A DNA stretch of 64,000 nt. Origin: Buxus sempervirens. Lineage: Eukaryota > Streptophyta > Magnoliopsida > Buxales > Buxaceae. The stretch is taken from contig OX387191.1 in assembly GCA_947561395.2 (NCBI GenBank), positions 38,643,439 to 38,707,438 on the forward strand, written 5' to 3'. Position 1 is the first letter of the stretch, and each line of letters starts with the position of its first letter. The notes beneath the pieces are model-generated. The model saw only the letters and a program-made list of their open reading frames with translations. It did not search any database and was not told where the DNA came from. The position numbers were made by a program, and so were the translations under genes. Below, one piece after another: positions 20,943-30,589 of this stretch.

Positions 20943-23785
20943 ATGGCCCGCCTTCGATCGGCTTCCAGGGATCCTGCAGATGAGCCTTCCTCTTCGAGGG
21001 TTAGGCGTGATCCTGCTGATGTGGCTGAGAGGGATTCGGATTCAGATATCCCAGATCTTCCTTCTGGGGATTCGCATGAGGCGACCCCAGAGGTATATTC
21101 TAGCCTTTCTGAATTTCAATATTCTTTCACAAAATACATCCTCTTGATCCTTTCCTTCTTTCAATTATTTTCTTTAGCTGGCTGTTGAGGCTTCATGCCG
21201 AGATAGGAGCCGTAGTAGGCGCCGGGTTGGAGGCAAAGATGGAGGCCATGATGAGGGCCGTAGAAGAGGCCGCAGAGGAGGCCGTGGCAGAGATGAGGCC
21301 AAGACCAGAGTTGATGTCCCTGAGGCGATTGCTGCCCAGATCAGGGATACTGATCTTTTGCATGGCTTGAGGACTCATTCCTCAGCGTGTATTAGGGCAG
21401 ATATCCCTCTAGAGTATCCGATGTCCCATTACAGAGGGAGCTGGGCCAGCTTTATTAAGTTTATTGGAGCTTGCAGTTCAACCTACCGCAGGGAGCTAGG
21501 CTTGTATGGCTTTGGCCTCTTTATCACTATTCCTGATGTGCGCCTAGATCGGGCCCTTATTGCGGCGTTGCTAGAGAGATTCTTCCCGGAGACTTTGAGC
21601 TTTCACTTCCCAGATATTGAGATTGGGATCCGGCCTTCTGACTTCACCCTTATCACCAGGATTAGGATGATTGGTGATGTCATTCCTGAGATGGTGATGC
21701 CAGAGATTGATGAGGTCGCTGCTTATCTTGGATATATCATGCTGCCTCCTGAGGCCTGGGATAGAGGTAGAGCGAGATTGTCTCTGACATGGTTGAGAGA
21801 GACTTTCAGGGCGAGGCAGTTTGGCCAGCTTGCCTCCGGTGATCATGTTTTCCCATACGCCTTCCGATTCCTTTTTTTGTACATGATGGGATCTTGCTTC
21901 TTCCCAGAGGACACGACTTCGGTTAGTCCTTATTTTCTGAGCTTACTGGGAGATCTGCATCGAGCGAGGAGGTATGCATGGGGCCCGCTCATTTTTGGTA
22001 CTATCTTGGCCGGCCTTTGCCGATCAGTGAGCGGCCTCTCTACTTCCAGAGGAGCTGGAGTTGGGTGCAGGTTCTTCTGGCCCTTTTTGCAGGTGAATCT
22101 TATTTCCCTTCTTTTTCTCTTTCTCTCCCTTTTTTTTTCTATCTCTCCTTTTCTATTCCTCTGACTCTTTTTCTTCTTTCTGCAGTTTTTTGCTAGGGTT
22201 TATATACCCTATTTCCGTCCTACCTCTACGATGTCTGAGGAGACGTATCCCATGGCAAGTAGATGGTGTCATGTAGAGCACGACTCTGAAAAGAGTCGTC
22301 CTAGGTCCGCCCGGGCCCACTTGGACAGGCTATACCGGTCTGAGGTAATCTATTTTAATTCCTCTTCTTTCTTCTTTCCTTTTCTTCCTGAATCACATAT
22401 CTAATATACCATTCTTTTTCTTCAGCTATTTGTCCCCAGGATGGAGGACATTCATGAAGTGCTGGCCCTGCATGCAGCCAGAGATGATGCTTTTGTCCCT
22501 GACCAGAGACGACAGAGATACCAGTTCTTTATTGGTCAGATGGGCAGCATTTGGTACTGTGGCAAGCGCTTCTTCTTTCAGCATGTAGGAGAGCCGCGGA
22601 TTCCTGCCATTCCTCCAGATACTACTCCCTCCTTTCCTCCTATGCCTGTAGATCCTGCCCAGTTCCTAGATTGGACTGAGGCAGAGACTTTATTAGAGGA
22701 GGGTGACTATGATGCCTGGTTCAGGCGAGCTTCTGTTGGGTGCCTCATGCCACCCATGCCTGTCTGTGGTGGAGTCACGGAGATAGCAGGGGTAGTGATC
22801 CGGGCTTATGATACGACGGTATGCCTTCTCTCTTTGTGATCTTCTATTTCCATTTCATTTGAACTTAGCATTTTTCTGACTTCTTTCTTTTCTATTTCAG
22901 GAGGCTCAGTTGGCAAAGATCCGGTCTCTGTATGCTGATCTAGAGCGACAGCGTGATGCTGCGATTGCCGAGCGGGACGCCCTTTATATCACGATCTCAG
23001 ACCTCCGGGGGCAGCTAGCCAGAGCACAGGGCCAGGAGGGTCCATCTGATGCACAGGACCAGGCGGGTCCATCTCATACTCAGGTTATTTTCTTCTTTTA
23101 TTTCCATTCCTGCTTTTGTATTAGTTTGTCTTGTTCTGACCGAAATTTCTTCTCTTAGTTTCAGGAGGACACAGCCGGCCCTTCTTCACTTGCTTCACCT
23201 ATGCCCATGCATCTTCGGGATGAGGTATTTTCTGTGGCACGGGTGGAGTTCGTGACTTCTCCCAGTCCGGCAGAGGCACCTGCAGCAGAGCCTGAGATCG
23301 AGGCTGATATTGCGCCTACTGCTGAGGATGTGCCAGAGTCTGCCCCAGTAGCTGAGACTGCTCCTGATGCATCTGCGGATGTAGATATGGAGTCGGCTAG
23401 GGATGCCGCGGTGGTAGAGCCTGTTGTGGAGGCTGGGACGATGGAGGAGGCTACAGTTGATCCTGTGCCTGAGGTGGATGTTGATATACCTGGGACATCT
23501 GCTCCTGCTGGTCCTGCTTCTAATGATTTTATGTCTGTTTATACGGATTCTGATATCGAGTCTACGGGATATATAGATACTTCAGGGTACGTTCCTCTTG
23601 ATCATCCCACTGCTGGCCTTGTGCCTTTATATATGTAGCATGATATTCAGTCTGTTTTGAGCAGGATGACCCGTATTATAGCCCGTAACATAGTTCGATA
23701 TGTTTTTGAGCCCCGGCGATCTTCAGGCCATGGTCGAGGCAGAGGACGTGGTCGTGGCCGTGGCCGTAGGGGTGGACCTGCGTAG
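20943..23785 (+). pseudogene. antisense gene A, element 1: plant mobile domain protein with RG-rich regions
   Basis: Six coding exons join in phase 0: 20943-21092, 21178-22092, 22186-22344, 22426-22818, 22901-23083 and 23165-23785. All introns are GT-AG, short and pyrimidine-rich. Exon 1 is acidic/serine-rich. Exon 2 begins with an RG-rich stretch, then the plant mobile domain: LLERFFPETLSFHFPDIEIG, DFTLITRIRMIGD, and YAWGPLIFGTIL...FFWPFLQ. Exon 5 is a predicted coiled coil, exon 6 a long acidic A/E/P region, and the end is an RGRGRGRG tail before the stop at 23783-23785. An in-frame TAG at 23636-23638 replaces a TTG seen in element 2. Plant mobile domains occur in transposons and in the host proteins MAIN/MAIL1. 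The gene runs opposite to gag-pol. A role in element regulation is inference. Confidence 0.8.
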
Positions 23786-23998
23786 GCACAGTAGATTAGG
23801 ATTTTTTTTTATATCCATGTATTTTGACAAAAGATGTACATATTCATATATATAAAAGAATCTTGATTTTTATTCATTTCTGCTCTTTTCTTCTTTGTTT
23901 TCAGTTCTTCTTACATTATGAATGTTAAAGCAGGGACAGGTGAAGCTTAGGGAAACAAGGAAATTGAAATTTCCCATTTTTTTGCATTTTTTCGAAGG
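23786..23998. other. 3' end of antisense gene A and spacer
   Basis: AT-rich, 3'-UTR-like sequence between gene A and the array of gene B. The two antisense genes are in the same direction. Confidence 0.5.
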
Positions 23999-24130
23999 AT
24001 CCGTACTTAGACTACGAGCAAGCCGTGCCCGTAAAGTTACTACGAGCGCACTCTGCCCGTAAAGTTTTCACGGTCAAGGGTGTCCGTATTTCTTATACGG
24101 GCGCACTATGCCCGTATTATAATTACGGAT
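23999..24130. repeat. 28-bp inverted-repeat array upstream of antisense gene B, element 1
   Basis: Five units start at 23999, 24027, 24055, 24082 and 24110. The fourth reads GTCCGTA-N7-TACGGGC. The array ends 22 bases before the TATA box, so it sits directly on a core promoter. Confidence 0.95.
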
Positions 24131-24152
24131 TTTACTGCCTTACGATTTTTTC

Positions 24153-24160
24153 TATATAAA
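24153..24160 (+). promoter_or_regulatory. TATA box of antisense gene B, element 1
   Basis: TATATAAA, 92 bases before the ATG at 24252. It is conserved in element 2 (53057-53064, minus). Confidence 0.75.
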
Positions 24161-24251
24161 CTCCTGGGGAGCGTCGTTGTGACACTTTTAATAGTTGGAA
24201 AACTCCCTAAGCACGTCTTTTCTCGCTTTCCTTGGCTTCTTTGGCGCTTCC

Positions 24252-26062
24252 ATGGCTTCCCTTGCACCGTTCTCTTCTGTCGTTGAATCTCCTCCTGTAA
24301 AACAACATGTTAGATCCAAACCTCCTAATCTCACCAGGTATAATGTGGTAGATTCTTTCTATGACAGATAGATTAACTCCATGACCCTTGATGAGGAGAT
24401 TCGTTGGGATTCCATCCACTTAGGGCATATCCTTCACATCCCTAAAATTCCCTTTAAGTGGGAAATCATTGAAGCTTTGATTGGACACTAGGTTCCTGAA
24501 CTGAATCTCTTCCATTTTGATGACAAAGAGATGACTCCTACCATAGAAGAAATTGAAACCATCCTTGGCTTAAAATTTTCTGAAAAAGTTGTGAACCCGC
24601 CCCTAAGACCTAGTTACAAAAAGGAGGCTTCTACATTCCTGGGTTTAGGGAAGAAAGACTTAGGGAGTTCTGATACCCTATTGACCTTGTCCAAGACCTT
24701 TTTGACTGAAAAACTTCTAAGGAGTGGGGACAAGGATGCCAGGTTTAATGCTTTGACTTTGGTAGTGGTCAACCAGTTGCTATTTCCACGGGGTGACGAC
24801 CAGGTTGACTTGGCTCTTATCTCAGTTATCTGCCAGGTTAAGGAACGTGAGAGGTTGGCCCCTATGATCTTAGCAGAGATATACCAGGCCCTTACTGACT
24901 GTTATTTCAGAAAGAAGAAACGCTTCCTTGCCTGTGCCCCTATCCTACAGGTAAGAAAATAAATAAATATTTTTTTCCTTTTTTTTCTTTTCTTTTTTTT
25001 CTTTCTTCTTTTCTTCTTCTTTTTTTTCTTTTTTTTTCTTTCTTTTTTCTTTCTTTTTTCTTTCTTCTCTTCTTTTTTTTTCTTTCCTTTTTTTTATTTT
25101 TTCTTTCTTCTTTTTTTTTCTTTTTTTTTCTCTTTTTCTTTTTTTTTATTTTTGCAATAAATTGAAATTCTCCCCTTTTCTGCAGCTTTGGTTGCTTGAC
25201 CACCTGAGCCAAGTTGAAGAGATAACTCGCCGCTTCTTTCCAAGGTTGAAAGTTCCTGTTCTGATGAGCCACAGGGGTTGTCTTAATATCCAAGGCGGTA
25301 AGCAGGGATGGTTCACTTTCTTGGGTACTCTCCAGGATGATCAAGTGAGATGGCCTGGCACTTGTCAGCCCAATCCAGAGACAGTGATCAGCTTCAGAGA
25401 TAGGAACTTTCTGGTCTTGGAAGGCTTGAAATCTACTATTCTCTATCTTCCTTTGAGGGTTCTTCGACAGTTTGGAGCGACCCAGGGAATTATGATCCCC
25501 ATTGGCTATGAGAGCCTTGTAGGGCCACTTACATCAGCCACCATGGGGCTAAATGCTCAATTAATGAATGAGTGGTCCTATGTTCGCTTTCTGCGGGGTC
25601 CTGTCTTTTTTGTGTCCCATGTGAAGGACTATCACTTCTGGATCAAAGAGCAGGTGCAGAGTCATGCCCCAGTACCAAAGGATCCTCCTGCAGTTCTTCC
25701 TCCTACCTATGAGGACATTCTGGAGTCTGAAAGGGCAACCCATAAGCGGCTTCAACAAATATGGGTACGGGAGGCTCAAGAACTTAGGATAAAAGTCATT
25801 GATCTGGAGAGGAAACTTGAAGAGCAGAAGTCTGGCCGTATTGCCATGGAGAAGATTTGAAGAACAAAGGCAAGCTCGTCGCTTTGAAGTCCGAGTGATG
25901 CGGAAGAAATATCAGGATTCCTTGGCCGACCTTAGGGCATTGAAGATCAAGCATTCTTTTTCAGATGAGGTCATCTCCTTTTTGAGTGATCCTGATGCAG
26001 AGGGAGCTTCTGGAATCATTGCAACTCAAGCAGCTAGGATTAGGGACTTGAGGAGCAGTTAG
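24252..26062 (+). pseudogene. antisense gene B, element 1: DUF7745-like protein
   Basis: Two exons: 24252-24950 (233 codons) and 25186-26062, joined in phase by a GT-AG intron made almost only of T and C. The protein opens MASLAPFSSV and has an alpha-helical body with MTPTIEEIETILGLKF, FNALTLVVVNQLLFPRGDDQVD and LAEIYQALTDCY...CAPILQ|LWLLDHL. These resemble the plant DUF7745-type proteins common beside retrotransposons; that assignment is by eye. The C-terminal 100 residues are a charged coiled coil. Damage: TAG codons at about 24369 and 24489 (TGG in element 2) and a small deletion near 25855 that shifts the frame. Function unknown. It converges on pol, with about 930 bases between the two 3' ends. 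Confidence 0.7.
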
Positions 26063-26989
26063 GGAGTAGGGATTAGATTCTTTTATCTATTTTTTTTTTT
26101 ACTTTTATACAAAAGCAAACTCCATTAGTGAAAGATCATAGATTTAATTCAAAAATAGGTTTTTATATTATTGGCCTCAGAATTCTCAGATGCTTGTAAA
26201 AACAGAAGTTTTATGAAAAAGTATTTGATTTCTCATCACTGGCCAAAGTATAGTTTTTTTTTAATTTTTTTGAAAGCTGTTCCAAAAAACTTAATCACAT
26301 ATAATTAAAGGAATTAAAATCAGGTTGAATAATGAAAAGGGTAGTCCAAGCAATAGGGAGAGACCAAATTTGTCTACCCCGTGACCTTTAGAATCATCCC
26401 CTAATGGCTTTACCTTCATGATTGATCCTGCTAATATGCTCAGTTTCCAGTACTTATGCTGATTACATTTGGACCACATGATCAACTCAACCTTTGATTT
26501 TTTTTTTCTATTTTTTTTCTCTTTTTTTTTCTTTTTGCCCTTATTGCCCCTAGTGCCAATTACGGTTTTCACTAGGGTCGGCTTCTGCATTCCGTCATCA
26601 CCAATCTTACTCTGAAAGTTGAATGAATATACTAAAATCACCGAAGGCTTAATAATAGGACGAAACAAAGGCTAAGCTCGGTTTATGAAAGAAAAGGTAT
26701 TAAAGGCTCAAAATTTTCTAAGTGTGAAAATGGGTCAACCGGACTTACAATCATGATGAATTCAATCCCGTTCCCCTTCTTTTGTATTTGGCTTTCATTT
26801 GCCCCTATTTTTTCTTTTTTCTTTCTGCCCCTATTGGCTTCGCCCCTATGGGCCTTGCCCCAGTATAAGACTGTAAGTCCAGTTTAGGTTTAACAAAAAA
26901 GACGAACAGGCTCAAATTGGCTTGACTAGGGATGCAAATTTTGGGATATAAGGAAAAATGGCCTCAGATCATTTCCTAGTAATATTCAT
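26063..26989. other. convergent intergenic region, element 1
   Basis: This region lies between the 3' ends of antisense gene B and pol and has several homopolymer tracts. It is conserved in element 2 (50262-51193, inverted) and more weakly in element 3 (13050-14560). It probably holds the 3' UTRs of both transcripts. No gene is supported. Confidence 0.6.
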
Positions 26990-29900
26990 TCATGGAAAAT
27001 ATCTCTTTACTGCATCAGAGTTAATTGGCTCAGGAAAATCTTTCCCATCCATTTCTGTTAAGATGAGAGCACCCCCTGATAGGATCTTCTTGACCACATA
27101 AGGTCCTTCCCAATTTGGTTTGAATTTTCCACGAGGGTCTTCCAAAAAGGGTAAGATTTTCTTCAATACTAAATTTCCTTCTTGGAAAGTTCTGGGCTTC
27201 ACCTTCTTATTGTAAGCCCTGGCCATTCTCTTCTGATACAATTGGCCATGACAAAGCGCTTTTAATCGCTTTTCCTCTATTAGATTGAGTTGATCATGTC
27301 TTGATTGTATCCATTCAGCTTCTTCTACTTCAGCTTCCATTAGCACTCTTAGTGAAGGTATTTCCACTTCCACTGGTAAAACTGCTTCCATTCCATATAC
27401 TAAAGAGTACGGGGTTGCCCCTGTAGAAGTCCGGATTGAGGTTCTGTAAGCATGTAGAGCTAGTGGCAGCATTTCATGCCAATCTTTAAAACTTACTACC
27501 ATCTTCTGAATGATATTCTTTATATTCTTATTTACTGCTTCCACTGCCCCATTCATCTTTGGTCTATACGGAGCTGACTTATGGTGGGTAATCTGAAACT
27601 GTTCACACATCTTTCTCATATCCTTGTTCTTAAGGTTTGAAGCATTGTCTGATACTATGGCACTTGGCAAACCGTAGCAACAAATGATATTGTGCTTCAA
27701 GAATTTCAAAACGTGGCTGCTTGTGATGTTTGCATATGAAGCTGCCTCTACCCACTTGGTGAAGTAATCGATTGCTACAAGTATAAACCTGTGTCCATTT
27801 GATGCCTTTGGAGAGATCATTCCAATGACGTCTATACCCCACATGGAGAAGGGCCATGGAGATGTCATGTTGTGTAATTCACTGGGGGGTGCATTCTTGT
27901 TATCCGCATACACTTGGCATAAATGACACCTTTTGACATGTATATAGCAATCATGCTCCATTGTTGACCAGTAATATCCCAATCGCAGAATCTTCTTGGC
28001 AAGCATATGCCCATTCATATGGGGTCCACACACTCCTCCATGTACCGTTTCAACTAACCTTTCTGACTCGGTCTTGGCAACACATCTGAGCAGGATATCA
28101 TTGTGGGATCTTTTGTACAACTTCCCGCCACTTAGTAAGAACTGTCCTGCCAACCTCTGTATTGTTCTTTTCTCTGTAGAAGTGACATTTTCTGGCAAAC
28201 TCCGATCATTTAGGAAGTTCTTAATATCTTGAAACCATGGTACTTCTTCTTCTGGGGTTTCTTCTAGAACAAGACAATAAACTGGTTCATCTCTGACTTC
28301 AATTTCCAGTGGTCTAATATCAACACCTTCTGGCATACTGACCATTGAAGCCAATGTTGCTAGAGCATCTGCAAACTGATTTTTGGCCCTTGGCATATAA
28401 TTGAAGGAAATTCGAGTAAATTTGATGCTTATTTCTTCCAAATACTGGTGATAGGGGATCAATTTGTGATCCTTGGTTTTCCATTCACCAGTTGTTTGGA
28501 AGATGATAAGACTCGAATCCCCATATACGTCAAGTTCCTCTACTTCATGGTCTAAGGCAGCTTGCAACCCAATTTTGCATGCTTCATACTCTGCTATATT
28601 GTTCGTGCATTGAAACCTTAACTTCACTGCGATCGGGATGTGTGCCCCATCTGGCTTGATCAAAACAGCCCCTATTCCATTTCCATTCATATTGGCGGCC
28701 CCATCAAAAAACATTTGCCAAGAGCTTTCACCTTCTTTTTCTTCAGTAAACAGGATTGCCTCATCAGGGAAATTAGTCTTCAAAGGTTGGTATTCTGGTA
28801 AAGGGTGTGCAGCTAAGTGATCAGCAATGGCTTGACCTTTAATGGCTTTCTGTGTGATATAGGTGAGGTCAAATTTAGAGAGTAACAACTGCCACTTTGC
28901 TGTTCTGCCAGTTAAAGCTGGTTTCTCAAATAGATACTTCAAAGGGTCCATTCGGGATATCAATAAGGTGGAATGACTAAGGAAATAATGCCTCAGTCTC
29001 TGAGTTGCCCACACTAAGGCACAACAAGTCTTTTCTAAAGGAGAGTACTTTGCTTCATATTCTGTAAATTTCTTGCTTAGGTAGTAAATCGCCCTTTCCT
29101 TTCTGCCTATATCGTCATGCTGTCCCAAGACACACCCCATTGACGTCTCCAAAACTGACAAGTATAAGATCAATGGTCCTCCCGGAGTCGGTGGTACTAG
29201 CACAGGTGGGTTCAACAAATATTCCTTTATTGTGTCAAAGGCTTCTTGGCAATCGTCATTCCAGATTATCGGGTTATTCTTTCTTAGAAGCTTGAAAATT
29301 GGTTCACAGATAGCGGTGAGCTGTGTTATGAACCGGCTTATTTACTGAATCCTTCCAAGAAAACCACGAACTTTCTTCTCCGTTCTAGGTGATGGCATTT
29401 CAATGATTCCTCTGGCTTTAGCTGGGTCGATCTCAATTCCCTTCCTGCTTACTATAAAGCCCAATAATTTTCTTGATGTAGCCCCAAAGACGCATTTCGC
29501 AGGGTTAAGTCTTAGACTATATTTCCTGAGCCGGTCAAACACCTTCTTCATATGATTTGGCTATCATATCATCTACATAAACCTCCATCTCCTTATGGAT
29601 CATATCATGGAATAAGGCTGTCATGGCCCGTTGGTAGGTTGCCCCGGCATTCTTAAGCTCAAATGGCATGACAGTGTAATGGAAGGTACCCCAAGGTGTG
29701 ATGAAAGCTGTCTTCTCTTGATCTTCCTTAGCCATCTTAATCTGATTGTACCCAGAAAACCCGTCCATGAATGAGAACAGACTATGTACAGCAGTGTTGT
29801 CCACCAAGATGTCTATGTGTGGAAGTGGAAAATCATCCTTTGGACTTGCCTTATTCAAGTTTCTGTAGTCTACACACATTCTGACCTTTCCATCCTTCTT

Positions 29901-30589
29901 TGGTACTGGCACTATATTTGCAAGCCATTCAGGGTAAGTGGAGACCGCTAAGAATCCAGCTTGGAATTGCTTAACCACTTCATCTTTGACCTTCAATGTC
30001 CATTCAGGTTTTAACCTTCTCAGTTTCTGCTTAACTGGCTTGGCATCTGGTAGAATGGGTAGCCTGTGCACAACCATGTCCGCGTCTAAACCTGGCATAT
30101 CCCAATACGACCATGCAAATACATCTTCATAATCAGCCAAGAATCGTATCATTTCATCCCGCTGTACCTCAGATAGGCATACCCCAATCTTTACTATTTT
30201 GGGTCATCTTCGGTCCCTAGGTTTATTGATATGGTCTCTTCAATATTGGGTTGGACCCCCTTTTCATGACGCTCCAATTGATATGTGATTTCTTTTGGAG
30301 GGTCGTCTTCTTCGTCCTCGGTCTCTTCCTCAACCCCCATTAGGTCAAAGTCGAGCTCGAGGTCGAAGTCATACTCATCCCGATCCAATTCCGTTTGCTT
30401 ATATGGTTCATAAGTGGTTTGGACCTTTTTGAAAATTTTATCTTTTCTATAAAAAATTGAAAAATCTTTTTGTATTTTTTGAGAGCCTTCTACAAAATCT
30501 TTCCCTGAAGACGAAGGCTCATTAAAACCTTCAGGGAAAGGGCATTCCACTAATGGAGTTTTTTTTTGGAAGCCATATCTGTTTGCCAA
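26990..30589 (-). pseudogene. pol: pol of element 1: RT, two RNase H domains, integrase (broken)
   Basis: The frame is -1 relative to gag-pro, overlapping it at 30550-30589. An acidic linker comes first, then reverse transcriptase with VPVPKKDGKVRMCVDYRNLN and the catalytic YVDDM near 29566. The first RNase H is degenerate (LYLSVLETSMG has no catalytic Asp). The long open part 29218-26990 then holds an archaeal-type RNase H (residues about 168-290; D172, E210, D234, D284), an HHCC zinc region (C431/C434), an integrase core (D463, D524, E560) and a GPY-type C-terminus. Damage: a one-base loss near 30195, a 23-base deletion near 29545 between GAAGAA repeats, and a stop near 29343. The second RNase H is diagnostic of Tat/Ogre elements. 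Confidence 0.9.
30550..30589 (-). promoter_or_regulatory. candidate -1 frameshift site between gag-pro and pol, element 1
   Basis: Nine A on the minus strand (30559-30567) read as AAA AAA AAA in the gag-pro frame, which then stops at TAG (30550-30552). The pol frame lies one base back and is already open across the site. It has the same geometry in element 2. Confidence 0.55.

Noticed and set aside
24940-25344. Lysine-rich 134-residue frame on the minus strand (and the K-rich frame at 51821-52315)
   Set aside because: It is the reverse of the pyrimidine-rich intron and exon 2 of antisense gene B; its composition is an artefact of the tract.
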